Below are positions 16,839 to 26,944 of a DNA stretch of 38,377 bases, piece by piece. The notes under the pieces were generated by a model that made no database searches, had not been told where the DNA came from, and was given only the letters and a program-made list of their open reading frames with translations. The stretch is taken from assembly GCA_020248905.1 (NCBI GenBank), contig JADCGR010000062.1:1-38377 (forward strand). The letters run 5' to 3'. Position 1 is the first letter of the stretch; each line of letters opens with the position of its first letter. The DNA comes from Curvibacter sp. Lineage in GTDB: Bacteria; Pseudomonadota; Gammaproteobacteria; Burkholderiales; Burkholderiaceae_C. Both the position numbers and the translations under genes were made by a program.

Positions 16839-16900
16839 AAAGCCACCCCGGCGGCTGACACAGCAACCACAAACGCCGGAAAGACCAGGGCGCGGCTCAT
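16835..16900 (-). CDS. 21-residue coupled mini-gene between ubiJ and ubiB
   Basis: A short frame starts ATG at 16900 and stops TGA at 16835. Its ATG overlaps the ubiJ stop (ATGA) and its stop overlaps the GTG start of ubiB (GTGA). A perfect GGAG (16908-16911) lies seven bases upstream of the ATG. The product starts [10 protein letters not shown] and is almost wholly hydrophobic after residue 4, so it could be a tiny membrane peptide or simply a ribosome-relay frame that couples ubiB translation to ubiJ. No homologue is recognised. Coding status is supported by the site and overlaps only. Confidence 0.5.
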   Translation of the reverse strand: MSRALVFPAFVVAVSAAGVAL

Positions 16901-17433
16901 GCGCTCGCTCCAGGACGCACTCGCTGCAGCCAGCCGCGCAAGACCTCAAGAACACGCTGCGCCGCCTGCACTAGGCCATGGGCCGGGGCATCGCCGATGA
17001 TGCGGGCCAGGTCTTCCTCTGCATCCCAGCGGACGTGGTCGACCAGCCAATTGATATCGGCCGCCAGCTGCACATCGCCCTCGATGCGCACCGGCGGCTT
17101 CTCGCCCGCCAAGGCCACCTGCACCAGCGCGGCGGGCGAGGACTCGATGATCGCGAGGGTGAGGTCCGAAGGCGTGTCCGCAGCGGCCAGGTCCAGCAGC
17201 CCGGCTGGTGTGAGCTGCAGCTTGAAGCTGAATTCGCGCCACTGGAACAGCACGACCCGCCCCTTCTGGCGCGCCAGACGCTGCGTGGCCTGCGGCTCCT
17301 GCTGCAACACATGGTTGAGCAGCAGCACGATGCGGCGCTGGGCTTCTTGCACCGCCCACGTGGGTGGCTGCAAGCTCGCGCCCAGCTTCTGGACGACCTC
17401 GTCGAGCAAATAAAAAGGGGACTGTGTTGCCAT
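16897..17433 (-). CDS. ubiJ: UbiJ, SCP2-domain ubiquinone accessory factor
   Basis: A 178-residue protein with an SCP2-like lipid-binding domain and a helical C-terminus. UbiJ binds ubiquinone intermediates and works with UbiK in the soluble Ubi complex. Features are the [21 protein letters not shown] strand region (about 58-78) and the amphipathic helical end around [13 protein letters not shown]. Position directly before ubiB in a ubiE-ubiJ-ubiB cluster supports the call. Its stop overlaps the start of a mini-gene that leads into ubiB. Confidence 0.9.
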   Translation of the reverse strand: MATQSPFYLLDEVVQKLGASLQPPTWAVQEAQRRIVLLLNHVLQQEPQATQRLARQKGRVVLFQWREFSFKLQLTPAGLLDLAAADTPSDLTLAIIESSPAALVQVALAGEKPPVRIEGDVQLAADINWLVDHVRWDAEEDLARIIGDAPAHGLVQAAQRVLEVLRGWLQRVRPGASA

Positions 17434-17465
17434 AGCCCCCGATTATTGATGAAAGAACAGCGTGT

Positions 17466-18431
17466 TTACTGCAGCGCCTGAACGCCAGCCACGAGCCAGC
17501 CACGGCTGCCATTGCTGGGCTTGGTCATGTTCCACACCTCGCGGAAGGGGCTGGGGCCGGCATTGCGGTCCTCACGGATCATGCCGGAGAACTCCACGCT
17601 GGCCATGTACTCACCCCCGATTTCCTCGATGCCCAGCAACTGGGCCTCGAGCATCTGCACCTCGGTCAGATTGGCCGCACCGCCGGTGTGCTGCTCGCGC
17701 TCCGCCAGCTGGGCGCTGATTTCGGCCAGCATGCCATCGGTCATCATGGAGCGCAGCGTGTCCATGTCTGACTGGTCCCAGGCCGCCTGCAGCAGGATGA
17801 AGTTGCTCTTTGCGGCCTTCAGGAAACCCTCGGCGTCGAAGTCGGCCGGCACGCTCCAGCCACTTGCCAACGCCGAGCCGATCACCACGCCACTGCGGCT
17901 CGAAGAGGCGTCAAAAGCGGTCTGGGGACGCTCCCAAGGCCGGGCGGAAGCATCGTTGCCCACGTTTTCCGGGCGATAGGACGGACGGGAGGCAGACACG
18001 TCGCCGGCACCGGCGCCCTGAAAGGCGTAGCCGCCACCCGAAGGTGCCGCACGCCGGCTGCGCATGAACCAGCCGATGGCCACCATGACCAGCAGCACGA
18101 ACAGGGCAATCATGATGAACTGGCCGAAAGCCTCGCTCAAGCCCAGCGAACTGGCCAGCCAGGCCAGGCCCAGGCCCGCCGCCAGACCGGCCAGCATGCC
18201 ACCCCAGGGCCGGCTGGGCGCCGCAGCGGGTGCGGGAGTCGCAGGCTTGGCCGGCGCGGCTGCCGGGGCTGCGTTTTGGGCCGGAGCCGCGGGCGTCGCC
18301 GGAGCCGCCTCGCGTTGGGTCACATTGCTTGACTGCTTGCCGACTGATTTGCCACCGCCCAGGCGCTTGGCCTCGGCGTCCACAACGCCCAGGGCCAGAA
18401 CCACGGACAGAGCGATAGACCAGATGTTCAT
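17466..18431 (-). CDS. Tim44-like domain membrane protein
   Basis: A 321-residue protein. An N-terminal signal-like segment (about 1-18) precedes a low-complexity Ala/Pro linker (about 40-80). Two hydrophobic stretches follow (about 88-108 and 112-135, ending in GWFMRSRR), then a C-terminal Tim44-like domain (about 190-321). In mitochondria Tim44 tethers the import motor; the role of bacterial forms is unknown. The ATG at 18431 has GGAG seven bases upstream. It lies between ubiE and ubiJ, a placement seen in Burkholderiales, so a link with membrane or quinone assembly is possible but unproven. Confidence 0.88.
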   Translation of the reverse strand: MNIWSIALSVVLALGVVDAEAKRLGGGKSVGKQSSNVTQREAAPATPAAPAQNAAPAAAPAKPATPAPAAAPSRPWGGMLAGLAAGLGLAWLASSLGLSEAFGQFIMIALFVLLVMVAIGWFMRSRRAAPSGGGYAFQGAGAGDVSASRPSYRPENVGNDASARPWERPQTAFDASSSRSGVVIGSALASGWSVPADFDAEGFLKAAKSNFILLQAAWDQSDMDTLRSMMTDGMLAEISAQLAEREQHTGGAANLTEVQMLEAQLLGIEEIGGEYMASVEFSGMIREDRNAGPSPFREVWNMTKPSNGSRGWLVAGVQALQ

Positions 18432-18495
18432 ACGTGCTCCAGATAGAAGGACTGACAACGAAACGATGCGCCGAAGATAGAGCCAAACAAGCGCT

Positions 18496-19227
18496 TCAAC
18501 ACTTGATTCCAACATGAAGTGCTGCCACACCGCCAGTCATGTTGTGAAAATCCACATGACCGAATCCGGCTTTATGCATGAGCGCCTTGAGGTCCTGCTG
18601 ACCTGGATGCATGCGGATGGACTCTGCCAGGTAGCGATAGCTGTCCGCGTCACCCGCCACCAGCCGGCCCAGCCGGGGCAAGACCTTGAAGGAGTACCAG
18701 TCGTAGGCCTTCTCCAGGGGCGGCGCGACCCTGGAGAACTCCAGCACGAGCAGCCGGCCGCCAGGCCTGAGCACGCGGCACATCTCCGCCAGGGCCATGT
18801 CCTTGTGGGTCATGTTGCGCAGTCCGAAGGCAACGCTGACCAGATCGAAATACCCGTCGGGGAAGGGCAATTTCTCGGCGTCGCAAACCACGGTGGGCAG
18901 GACGACGCCCGCGTCGAGCAGCCGATCGCGGCCCACGCGCAGCATGGCCTGGTTGATATCGGTGTGGACCACCTCGCCGGTCTTGCCGACCTTCTTCGCA
19001 AACGCCAGGGCCAGATCGCCGGTGCCACCGGCGATGTCGAGCGCGCGATCACCCCTCCTGAGGTTGGCCACCTTGACGGTGTAGGCCTTCCAGAGGCGAT
19101 GCAGGCCACCGGACAGGAGGTCGTTCATTACGTCGTACTTCGACGCCACAGAATCGAACACGCCGCGCACACGACGCGCCTTCTCGCGCTCGTCAACCGT
19201 CTCGAATCCGAAATGCGTCTGCGTCAT
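18496..19227 (-). CDS. ubiE: UbiE, ubiquinone/menaquinone C-methyltransferase
   Basis: A 243-residue SAM-dependent methyltransferase that adds the C-methyl group in ubiquinone synthesis. The opening block [19 protein letters not shown], the [21 protein letters not shown] segment and motif [11 protein letters not shown] are diagnostic; the carboxy end [12 protein letters not shown] is also typical. The start at 19227 is fixed by the conserved N-terminus. It is 12 bases downstream of the DUF971 gene and 64 bases before the Tim44-domain gene, so a shared transcript is likely. Confidence 0.96.
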   Translation of the reverse strand: MTQTHFGFETVDEREKARRVRGVFDSVASKYDVMNDLLSGGLHRLWKAYTVKVANLRRGDRALDIAGGTGDLALAFAKKVGKTGEVVHTDINQAMLRVGRDRLLDAGVVLPTVVCDAEKLPFPDGYFDLVSVAFGLRNMTHKDMALAEMCRVLRPGGRLLVLEFSRVAPPLEKAYDWYSFKVLPRLGRLVAGDADSYRYLAESIRMHPGQQDLKALMHKAGFGHVDFHNMTGGVAALHVGIKC

Positions 19228-19239
19228 GGCTGCGCCGGA

Positions 19240-19653
19240 TCAGTGGCTGCCGCAGGCGTGCCCGCTCTTGACGGGCATGGGTGCGTCGCGTTCGACGCCT
19301 GCAGCCTTGAGCCGGGCCTCGTAATCAGCCCAGAGCTGGTCCTGCTGCGAGCCGAGGAAATAGAGGTAGTCCCAGGAAAAGATGCCGCTGTCATGGCCGT
19401 CAGAGAACGTCGGCTTGACCGCATAGTTGCCCACGGGCTCGAGCGCCGCGAGCTCCACCTCGCGCTTGCCGGTCTGCAAGACCTCCTGGCCCGGCCCGTG
19501 GCCCTGCACCTCGGCTGAGGGCGAGTAGACGCGCATCAGCTCGAAGGGGATGCGGAACGTCCTGCCGTCGGAAAAGCCGACCTCCAGCACACGCGACTTG
19601 CTGTGCACCGTCAGATCCTGCGGCGTCGGGGCGCCGGATTGCAAACCTGCCAT
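19240..19653 (-). CDS. DUF971 domain protein
   Basis: A 137-residue protein of the DUF971 family, which resembles the N-terminal domain of gamma-butyrobetaine hydroxylase. Visible blocks are LTVHSKSRVLEVGFSDG near the start, LRVYSPSAEVQGHG-like text (read here as MRVYSPSAEVQGHG), and GNYAVKPTFSDGHDSGIFSWDYL. The fold is linked with Fe-S cluster carrier function in some proteins, but here the role is unknown. It sits directly upstream of ubiE on the same strand, a recurrent pairing in betaproteobacteria. The C-terminus has HACGSH, a possible metal-binding tail. Confidence 0.9.
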   Translation of the reverse strand: MAGLQSGAPTPQDLTVHSKSRVLEVGFSDGRTFRIPFELMRVYSPSAEVQGHGPGQEVLQTGKREVELAALEPVGNYAVKPTFSDGHDSGIFSWDYLYFLGSQQDQLWADYEARLKAAGVERDAPMPVKSGHACGSH

Positions 19654-19749
19654 GGATGACCTCGAGTGAAGAGTTGCGATTATCCCCGCAGCGACTGCGC
19701 ACGAATCGCGAAAAACCGCAAGGACCGCAGGCCCTTACGGGGGCCACGC

Positions 19750-22700
19750 TCAAACCAGCACGCGCTCGATGCCACCCGCATTGGCGGCGGCCACGTACTG
19801 CGGCATCCAATCCTCGCCCAGGATCTGGCGCGCCATCTCCACGACGATGTAGTCGGCCTCCAGCAGGCCGTTCTGCAGATCGTTGCCGTAGCGGTTGAGG
19901 CCCTGCAGGCAGCTCGGGCAGCTGGTCAGGATCTTGACGTTGTCCTTCGCGCCCACCAGACCCGCTTCGCGCAGCGCAGACTCGCCCTTGCGGATTTCCT
20001 CTTCCTTGCGGAAGCGCACCTGGGTAGAGATGTCGGGACGGCTCACACCCAGCGTGCCGGACTCCCCGCAGCAACGCTCGCTTTTGAGCACGTTGTCCTG
20101 CGAATCACCGGCCAGCAGCGTACGCACCGTCTTCATCGAGTCACCCTGCTTCATGGGGTTATGGCACGGTTCATGGTACAGATAGCCGCCCTGCTCGCCC
20201 CTGAGTTTGATCCCCTTCTCGAGCAGGAACTCGTGGATGTCGATGATGCGGCAGCCGGGGAAAATCTCCTCGAACTTGTAGCCCTGCAGCTGGTCGTAGC
20301 AGGTGCCGCAACTCACCACCACGGTCTTGATGTCCAGGTAGTTCAGCGTGTTGCCCACTCGGTGGAAGAGCACACGGTTGTCCGTGATGATTTTCTCGGC
20401 CTTGTCGAACTGGCCACTGCCCCGCTGCGGATAGCCACAGCACAGGTAGCCCGGCGGCAGCACGGTCTGCACGCCGGCATGCCAGAGCATGGCCTGCGCG
20501 GCCAGGCCCACCTGGCTGAACAGGCGCTCGGAGCCACAACCGGGGAAGTAGAACACCGCCTCGCTCTCGGCCGTCGTGGCCTGCGGATTGCGGATGATGG
20601 GAACGTAGTCCTTGTCCTCGATGTCCAGCAGCGCGCGTGCCGTCTTCTTGGGCAGGCCCGCCGGCATCTTCTTGTTGATGAAGTGGATCACCTGCTCCTT
20701 GACGGGCGCGGCGCCCAGCGTGGCCGGCGGCCGGGCCGTCTGGCGCTTTGCCACCACACGAAGCAGCTGGTTGGCCAGGCGCTGGGCCTTGAAACCCACG
20801 TCGACCATGGCCGAGCGCATGAGCTTGATGGTTTCGGGGTTGGTGGCGTTGAGGAAGAGCATTGCCGCCGCATTGCCCGGACGGAAGCTCTTTTGGCCCA
20901 TCTTGCGCAACAGATTGCGCATGTTCATCGACACATCGCCAAAGTCGATCTTCACCGGGCAGGGCGAGTAGCACTTGTGACAAACGGTGCAGTGGTCGGC
21001 CACATCCTCGAACTCCTGCCAGTGCTTGATGCTCACCCCGCGGCGGGTCTGTTCCTCGTACAGGAAGGCCTCCACCAGCAGCGAGGTGGCCAGGATTTTG
21101 TTGCGAGGGCTGTAGAGCAGGTTGGCACGCGGCACATGGGTGGCACATACGGGCTTGCACTTGCCGCAGCGCAGGCAGTCCTTGACGCTTTCGGCAATGG
21201 CACCAATGTCGCTCTGCTGCATGATGAGCGACTCGTGCCCCATCAGGCCGAAGCTCGGCGTATAGGCATGGCTCAGGTCAGCCGGCAGCGCGGCGTCGCG
21301 CAGCAGCTTGCCCCGGTTAAAGCGACCCTCGGGGTCCACCCTGCGCTTGTAATCCGCAAACGGGCGCAGCTCCTCGTCACTCATGAACTCCAGCTTGGTG
21401 ATGCCGATGCCGTGCTCGCCCGAGATGACGCCATTGAGCGAGCGGGCCAGCGCCATGATGCGCTTGACCGCACCATGCGCGGCCTGCAGCATTTCGTAGT
21501 CGTCGCTGTTGACGGGGATGTTGGTGTGCACATTGCCGTCGCCGGCGTGCATATGCAGCGCCACCCAAACGCGCCCTTTGAGCACGCGCTGCTGGATGGC
21601 ATTGCACTCGGCCAGCATAGGCTCGAAGGCGCGGCCCGTGAAGATGCCCTGCAGCGGCTCGCGTATCTGGGTCTTCCAGCTGGCGCGCAGACTGTGGTCC
21701 TGCAACTGTGGGAAGAGCACATCCACCCGGTCCAGCCAGTCCTGCCACTGGGCGCGCACGGTGCGCACCAGCTCACGGGCCTGGACCACGCGCTCCTCCA
21801 TGAGCTCGGCCGACAAAGCCTCGCTGGCGTCGTCAGGCTTGCCGATGGTCATCAGGTGCGCGAGGCTGCCCTCACCGAAAAACACCTCGAGCTCATCGCA
21901 CAGCTTGAGCTTGTTGCGCAGGGAGAGCTCGATGTTGATGCGCTCGATACCGTCCGTGTACTCGGCCATGCGCGGCAGCGGGATCACCACGTCCTCGTTG
22001 ATCTTGAAAGCGTTGGTGTGTTTGCTGATCGCGGCGGTGCGCTTGCGGTCCAGCCAGAACTTCTTGCGCGCCTCGGGGCTGATGGCGATGAAACCTTCGC
22101 CGCTGCGCGAGTTGGCAATGCGCACCACCTCGCTGGTGGCGCGCGCCACGGCGTCCGGGTCGTCGCCCACGATGTCGCCGATCAGCACCATCTTGGGCAG
22201 GCCGCCACGCTTGCTCTTGGTGGCATAGCCCACGGCACGCAGGTAGCGGTCGTCCAGGTGTTCCAGGCCGGCCAGCAGAACTGGGGAGGGGCCCTGTTCA
22301 TTCCCTCCGGCGCCGCTGCGCTTGTGCAGGGAGAACATGAAGTCCTTGATCTCGACGATGCTGGGTACGGCGTCGCGCGCATGGCCAAAGAACTCCAGGC
22401 ACACCGTGCGCGTGTGCGCCGGCATGCGGTGCACCACCCAGCGCGCGCTGGTGATCAGGCCATCGCAACCCTCCTTCTGGATGCCGGGCAGGCCCGAAAG
22501 AAACTTATCCGTGACGTCCTTACCCAAACCTTCCTTGCGCAAGCTCGGGCCCGGGATGTCCAGCCGCTCGGTCTTCACCAGCTTCCTGCCGTCGGCCTCG
22601 TAGTACTTCAGCTCGAAACTGGCTACGTCGGCGTCGTGGATCTTGCCCAGGTTGTGCTTGATGCGCGTCACTTCGAGCCAACCTGCGTCGGGCGTGACCA

Positions 22701-23673
22701 TGCGCCAGCTGGCCAGGTTGTCCAGCGCCGTGCCCCAGAGCACGGCCTTCTTTCCGCCCGCGTTCATGGCGATGTTGCCCCCCACGCACGAGGCCTCGGC
22801 GGACGTCGGGTCAACCGCGAAGACGTAGCCCGCGCGCTCTGCCGCGTCGGCCACACGCTGGGTCACCACACCGGCCTCGGTCCAGATGGTGGGCACGTCA
22901 CGGTCCAGGCCGGGCAGGCGCACCATCTCGACCTCGGTCATCGCCTCGAGCTTTTCGGTGTTGATCACCGCGCTCTTCCAGGTGAGCGGCACCGCGCCGC
23001 CCGTGTAGCCCGTGCCGCCCCCACGCGGGATGATGGTCAGGCCCAGCTCGATGCAACCCTTGACCAGCCGCGCCATCTCGGCCTCGCTGTCGGGCGTGAG
23101 AACGACAAAGGGGTACTCCACACGCCAGTCCGTCGCATCAGTCACGTGCGATACGCGCGACAGGCCATCGAACTTGACGTTGTCACGCGCCGTCAGCCGG
23201 CTGAGCACACGCTGAGCCTTGCGCCGCAGAGCCGCAACCTCCCGGAAGGCCGCCCCGAAGGCCGCCACCGCCTGGCCGGCCGCGTCCAGCAACTCCCCCA
23301 CCAGCGCATCGCGCTGCGGATCAACCGCAGGGGTGCGGCGCTTATGCACCTCGCCCAGGCGATGGTGCAGTGCGTCGACCAGCAGTTGCCGCCGCTTCGG
23401 GTTGTCCAGCAGGTCCTCTTGTAGGTAGGGATTGCGCTGCACCACCCAGATGTCGCCCAGCACCTCGTACAGCATGCGGGCCGAGCGCCCGGTACGGCGC
23501 TCCTCGCGTAGCTGGTTGAGCACGTCCCAGGCGCGTGGGCCGAGCAGGCGGATGACGATCTCGCGGTCGGAGAAGGAGGTGTAGTTGTAGGGGATCTCGC
23601 GAATGCGCTCGTGGCCCTGCGGCGCCTGGCCGGCCATGTCCACGAGATGATTGAGCGGAGTCGGTGCGTTCAT
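19750..23673 (-). CDS. Fused FAD-linked oxidase / Fe-S oxidoreductase (DUF3683, D-lactate dehydrogenase-like)
   Basis: A very large 1307-residue protein. The N-terminal DUF3683-type region covers about 1-170. An FAD-binding PCMH domain follows from about 185, with [10 protein letters not shown] at 217-226, and then an FAD-oxidase C-terminal domain (to about 770). Two 4Fe-4S clusters come from [11 protein letters not shown] (about 830) and [11 protein letters not shown] (about 890). Two CCG domains (CCGYPQRG near 1080, CCGESG near 1200) resemble those of GlpC and GlcF. It combines what are separate subunits in glycolate or lactate oxidases, so it probably oxidises a 2-hydroxyacid (D-lactate is the usual guess) and feeds electrons to quinone. 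It faces ugpB across a 187-base divergent gap. Confidence 0.9.
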   Translation of the reverse strand: MNAPTPLNHLVDMAGQAPQGHERIREIPYNYTSFSDREIVIRLLGPRAWDVLNQLREERRTGRSARMLYEVLGDIWVVQRNPYLQEDLLDNPKRRQLLVDALHHRLGEVHKRRTPAVDPQRDALVGELLDAAGQAVAAFGAAFREVAALRRKAQRVLSRLTARDNVKFDGLSRVSHVTDATDWRVEYPFVVLTPDSEAEMARLVKGCIELGLTIIPRGGGTGYTGGAVPLTWKSAVINTEKLEAMTEVEMVRLPGLDRDVPTIWTEAGVVTQRVADAAERAGYVFAVDPTSAEASCVGGNIAMNAGGKKAVLWGTALDNLASWRMVTPDAGWLEVTRIKHNLGKIHDADVASFELKYYEADGRKLVKTERLDIPGPSLRKEGLGKDVTDKFLSGLPGIQKEGCDGLITSARWVVHRMPAHTRTVCLEFFGHARDAVPSIVEIKDFMFSLHKRSGAGGNEQGPSPVLLAGLEHLDDRYLRAVGYATKSKRGGLPKMVLIGDIVGDDPDAVARATSEVVRIANSRSGEGFIAISPEARKKFWLDRKRTAAISKHTNAFKINEDVVIPLPRMAEYTDGIERINIELSLRNKLKLCDELEVFFGEGSLAHLMTIGKPDDASEALSAELMEERVVQARELVRTVRAQWQDWLDRVDVLFPQLQDHSLRASWKTQIREPLQGIFTGRAFEPMLAECNAIQQRVLKGRVWVALHMHAGDGNVHTNIPVNSDDYEMLQAAHGAVKRIMALARSLNGVISGEHGIGITKLEFMSDEELRPFADYKRRVDPEGRFNRGKLLRDAALPADLSHAYTPSFGLMGHESLIMQQSDIGAIAESVKDCLRCGKCKPVCATHVPRANLLYSPRNKILATSLLVEAFLYEEQTRRGVSIKHWQEFEDVADHCTVCHKCYSPCPVKIDFGDVSMNMRNLLRKMGQKSFRPGNAAAMLFLNATNPETIKLMRSAMVDVGFKAQRLANQLLRVVAKRQTARPPATLGAAPVKEQVIHFINKKMPAGLPKKTARALLDIEDKDYVPIIRNPQATTAESEAVFYFPGCGSERLFSQVGLAAQAMLWHAGVQTVLPPGYLCCGYPQRGSGQFDKAEKIITDNRVLFHRVGNTLNYLDIKTVVVSCGTCYDQLQGYKFEEIFPGCRIIDIHEFLLEKGIKLRGEQGGYLYHEPCHNPMKQGDSMKTVRTLLAGDSQDNVLKSERCCGESGTLGVSRPDISTQVRFRKEEEIRKGESALREAGLVGAKDNVKILTSCPSCLQGLNRYGNDLQNGLLEADYIVVEMARQILGEDWMPQYVAAANAGGIERVLV

Positions 23674-23742
23674 GGAAATCTGGAATTTCTCAGCCAGGAC
23701 ACCGGCTGAGGTCGGATGTTACCGCAGCGCAACACAGGCCGG

Positions 23743-23754
23743 TCCCTGCAGGGA
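23743..23754. promoter_or_regulatory. Perfect 12-base palindrome, possible operator
   Basis: TCCCTGCAGGGA is a perfect palindrome 70 bases upstream of the oxidoreductase start and about 107 bases upstream of ugpB, flanked by two copies of ACAGGCC. The site and position suit a dimeric repressor, but no regulator gene lies nearby. Confidence 0.3.
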
Positions 23755-23789
23755 AACAGGCCTCATGGAAACCCCGTATCCCCAAAAGG

Positions 23790-23829
23790 CCGTCATGCGG
23801 GCTTAATGACCTTGTCACATTGCCTGCCT
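23790..23829 (+). promoter_or_regulatory. Possible PHO-box repeats before ugpB
   Basis: Heptamers spaced exactly 11 bases apart start at 23790 (CCGTCAT), 23801 (GCTTAAT), 23812 (TTGTCAC) and 23823 (CCTGCCT). The first and third each match the PhoB heptamer CTGTCAT/C at six of seven positions; the others match poorly. Ugp operons are PhoB-controlled in E. coli, so a PHO box is expected here. This is a weak pattern match. Confidence 0.3.
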
Positions 23830-23860
23830 AGGCTGCAGGACGTACACCTCAGGAGCCAAC

Positions 23861-25171
23861 ATGAAACTCACGACAAAACTCAGCGCCGCAGCTCTCTCGG
23901 CCTTCCTGCTCACACCCGCCCAAGCCCAGACTGAAATCCAGTTCTGGCATTCGATGAGCGGCCAGCTTGGCGAGTGGGTCAACGGCCTGGCCAAGGGCTT
24001 CAACGACAGCCAGAAGGACTACAAGGTCGTGCCGGTCTTCAAGGGCACCTACCCCGAGTCCTTCACCGCAGCGGTAGCCGCCTTCCGCGCCGGCAACCCG
24101 CCCCACGTGTTGCAGCTCTTTGAGGTGGGCACGGCCACGATGATGGCCAGCAAGGGCGCGATCATTCCTGTGAACGATGTCATGAAGACCGCAGGCATCA
24201 AGTTCGATCCCAGCGTCTACGTGCCCGCCGTGGCCGGCTACTACACCGCGCCCAACGGCAACATGCTGAGCCTGCCCTTCAACAGCAGCACCACGGTATT
24301 CCACTACAACAAGGACGCCTTCAAGGCTGCGGGCCTGGACCCGGAGCAGCCACCCAAGTCCTGGCCCGAGGTCACGCTGGCCGCCGCCAAACTCAAGGCC
24401 AGCGGGCACAAATGCCCCTTCACCACCAGCTGGCAGAGCTGGACCCAGCTGGAGAGCTTCAGCGCCTGGCACAACGTCGAATTCGCCACGCTGCGCAACG
24501 GCTTCGGTGGCACCGCCACGCGCCTGAACATCACCACGCCGCTGCACGTGCGCCACATCGAGAACCTGGCGAACATGTCTCAGCAGGGCCTGTTTGTCTA
24601 CAAGGGCCGCAACAACTCGGCCGACGCCACCTTTGTGTCGGGCGAATGCGCCATGACCACCGGCTCCTCGGCCCTGTACGGCGCCGTCAAGCGCAATGCC
24701 AAGTTCCAGGGCGGCATCAGCACCCTTCCCTACTACCCCGATGTGCCGGGCGCACCGCAGAACACCGTGATCGGCGGCGCGAGCCTGTGGGCCATGGCCG
24801 GCAAGAAGCCCGAGGAGGTCAAGGGAGTGGGCCAGTTCTTCCGCTACCTGTCCGACCCAGACGTGCAGGCCAAGAGCCACCAGGAAACGGGCTACATCCC
24901 GATCACCACGGCCGCCTTCACCATCACGGACAAGAGCGGCTTCTACAAGCAGAACCCCGGTACGGATGTCAGCGTGACCCAGATGATCCGCAAGACCACC
25001 GACAAGTCCCGTGGCATCCGCCTGGGCAACTTCGTGCAGATCCGCACCATCATCGACGAGGAGATGGAGCAGGTCTGGTCGGGCAAGAAAACAGCCAAGC
25101 AGGGCCTGGAAGACGCCAAGAAGCGCGGCGACCTGGAGCTTGAGAAATTCGAGAAGGCCAACAAGGGCTGA
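23861..25171 (+). CDS. ugpB: Glycerol-3-phosphate ABC transporter substrate-binding protein (UgpB)
   Basis: A 436-residue periplasmic binding protein. A Sec signal peptide ends around AQA-QT (cleavage near 22). The mature start TEIQFWHSMSGQLGEWVN is highly typical of UgpB, and the GKGAIIPVNDV and NMLSLPFNSSTTVFHYNKD regions follow. It captures sn-glycerol-3-phosphate and glycerophosphodiesters such as glycerophosphocholine. The start at 23861 follows AGGAG by six bases. It heads the ugpBAECQ operon and has an intergenic region with possible PHO-box heptamers. Confidence 0.95.
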   Translation: MKLTTKLSAAALSAFLLTPAQAQTEIQFWHSMSGQLGEWVNGLAKGFNDSQKDYKVVPVFKGTYPESFTAAVAAFRAGNPPHVLQLFEVGTATMMASKGAIIPVNDVMKTAGIKFDPSVYVPAVAGYYTAPNGNMLSLPFNSSTTVFHYNKDAFKAAGLDPEQPPKSWPEVTLAAAKLKASGHKCPFTTSWQSWTQLESFSAWHNVEFATLRNGFGGTATRLNITTPLHVRHIENLANMSQQGLFVYKGRNNSADATFVSGECAMTTGSSALYGAVKRNAKFQGGISTLPYYPDVPGAPQNTVIGGASLWAMAGKKPEEVKGVGQFFRYLSDPDVQAKSHQETGYIPITTAAFTITDKSGFYKQNPGTDVSVTQMIRKTTDKSRGIRLGNFVQIRTIIDEEMEQVWSGKKTAKQGLEDAKKRGDLELEKFEKANKG

Positions 25172-25174
25172 CTT

Positions 25175-26062
25175 TTGTCCGTCGAAAAGCGCGTTCGTTT
25201 CAAAAGCTGGTGGCTGCCCTGGGCGCTGGTCGCGCCCCAGATGGCCATCATCCTGGTGTTCTTCTTCTGGCCAGCAGGGCAGGCGCTTTACCAAAGCCTG
25301 CTGCGCGAAGATGCGTTCGGCACCAGCACGGAATTCGTCGGCCTGTCGAACTTCCAGGCGCTGTTTGCCGACGCGACCTATCTCGCATCGTTCCGCACCA
25401 CGGCCATCTTCTCGGTGGCCGTGGCCGCCGTCGGCCTGACGGCCTCGCTGCTGCTGGCGGTCATGGCCGACCGTGTGGTCAAGGCCTCGCGTTTCTACAA
25501 GACCCTGCTGATCTGGCCCTACGCCGTCGCGCCCGCGGTTGCGGGCGTGCTGTGGCTGTTCATGTTCGCGCCGTCCATCGGGGTGGTGAGCTACGCGCTC
25601 AATGCGGCCGGCATACCCTGGAACCACCTGCTCGACAGCACCGACGCCATGATCCTCATCGTGCTGGCCGCAGTCTGGAAGCAGATTTCCTACAACTTCC
25701 TGTTCTTCCTGGCGGGGCTGCAGAGCATTCCGCGCAGCCTCATTGAAGCGGCCGCCATTGATGGCGCAGGCCCGTGGCGACGCTTCTGGTCGGTGCAGTT
25801 TCCCCTGCTCACGCCCACCACCTTCTTCCTGCTGGTCATCAACATCATCTACGTTTTCATCGACACCTTTGCCATCGTGGATGCTGCCACCTCCGGTGGG
25901 CCGGGCAAGGACACGGCCATCCTCGTCTACAAGGTGTATTTCGATGGCTTCAAGGCGCTCGACCTCGGCAGCTCCGCGGCGCAGTCGGTGGTGCTCATGA
26001 CCATCCTGGTCGCGCTTACCGTGGTGCAGTTCCGCTACGTCGAACGCCGCGTGCATTACTGA
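25175..26062 (+). CDS. ugpA: Glycerol-3-phosphate ABC transporter permease (UgpA)
   Basis: A 295-residue inner-membrane permease with six predicted helices. The EAA loop reads [22 protein letters not shown] and contacts the UgpC ATPase. The first usable start is a TTG at 25175, three bases after the ugpB stop; there is no in-frame ATG or GTG before the first helix. The weak AAGGG site upstream is about nine bases from that TTG. It pairs with UgpE to form the channel. The rare start could set a lower level than UgpB, which is commonly needed in excess. Confidence 0.93.
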   Translation: MSVEKRVRFKSWWLPWALVAPQMAIILVFFFWPAGQALYQSLLREDAFGTSTEFVGLSNFQALFADATYLASFRTTAIFSVAVAAVGLTASLLLAVMADRVVKASRFYKTLLIWPYAVAPAVAGVLWLFMFAPSIGVVSYALNAAGIPWNHLLDSTDAMILIVLAAVWKQISYNFLFFLAGLQSIPRSLIEAAAIDGAGPWRRFWSVQFPLLTPTTFFLLVINIIYVFIDTFAIVDAATSGGPGKDTAILVYKVYFDGFKALDLGSSAAQSVVLMTILVALTVVQFRYVERRVHY

Positions 26063-26075
26063 ACAAGGCTCAACG

Positions 26076-26933
26076 ATGGTCGAAAACCGCCCCGCCGCCA
26101 CCGTGCTTTCGCATCTCACGCTCATCCTGGGCGTGCTGATCGTGGCCTTCCCCGTCTACCTGACCTTCATCGCCAGCACGCAGACCGCCGAGCAGATCGT
26201 GCAGAACGTACCCATGTCCCTGCTGCCGGGCGACAACATTGTCAACAGCTACACGTTCGCACTGCTGGGCGGCGTCACCGAGTACGGCTCCACCGTGCCG
26301 CCGGCCGCGCCCATGCTCCTGGTGAGCCTCGTGTCGGCTCTGGTCATCAGCCTGGGCAAGATCGCCATCTCGCTGCTGTCGGCCTTTGCGGTCGTGTACT
26401 TCCGCTTTCCCGGCCGCAGCCTGGTCTTCTGGATGGTGTTTGTCACGCTCATGCTGCCGGTCGAGGTACGCATCCTGCCCACCTACAAGGTGGTCAGCGA
26501 CCTGGGCATGCTCAACACCTACGCCGGCCTGACCGTACCGCTGATTGCCTCTGCCACGGCCACCTTCCTGTTCAGGCAGTTCTTCCTGACCGTGCCGGAC
26601 GAACTGGTCGAGGCCGCGCGCATCGACGGCGCCGGGCCCATGCGCTTCTTCAAGGACGTGCTGCTTCCCTTGTCGGCCACCAGCATCGCGGCGCTGTTTG
26701 TCATCCAGTTCATCTATGGCTGGAACCAGTACCTTTGGCCCCTGCTCATGACCACCGACGAGAGCATGTACCCCATCGTGCTTGGCATCAAGCGCATGAT
26801 CTCGGGTGGTGACGCCGCCACCGAGTGGAATTCCGTCATGGCCACCGCCATGCTCGCCATGCTGCCGCCGGCCGTCGTGGTCATCGCCATGCAGAAGTGG
26901 TTCGTCAAGGGCCTGGTCGACAGCGAGAAGTAA
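26076..26933 (+). CDS. ugpE: Glycerol-3-phosphate ABC transporter permease (UgpE)
   Basis: A 285-residue inner-membrane permease of the carbohydrate CUT1 type with six helices. The EAA loop is [21 protein letters not shown] (about 169-189). The C-terminal [12 protein letters not shown] is typical of UgpE. It forms the translocation path with UgpA. The ATG at 26076 lies 13 bases after the ugpA stop. The order B-A-E-C-Q is the standard ugp order. Confidence 0.95.
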   Translation: MVENRPAATVLSHLTLILGVLIVAFPVYLTFIASTQTAEQIVQNVPMSLLPGDNIVNSYTFALLGGVTEYGSTVPPAAPMLLVSLVSALVISLGKIAISLLSAFAVVYFRFPGRSLVFWMVFVTLMLPVEVRILPTYKVVSDLGMLNTYAGLTVPLIASATATFLFRQFFLTVPDELVEAARIDGAGPMRFFKDVLLPLSATSIAALFVIQFIYGWNQYLWPLLMTTDESMYPIVLGIKRMISGGDAATEWNSVMATAMLAMLPPAVVVIAMQKWFVKGLVDSEK

Positions 26934-26944
26934 AGATAAACACC

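Noticed and set aside
19666..23424. 1252-codon open frame on the plus strand
   Set aside because: It is antisense to the fused FAD/Fe-S oxidoreductase. High GC at third positions removes stop codons from the opposite strand; the translated text is His/Leu/Ala-rich without domains.
23849..26125. 758-codon open frame on the minus strand
   Set aside because: Antisense to ugpB and ugpA, which have clear family motifs; the shadow frame has none.
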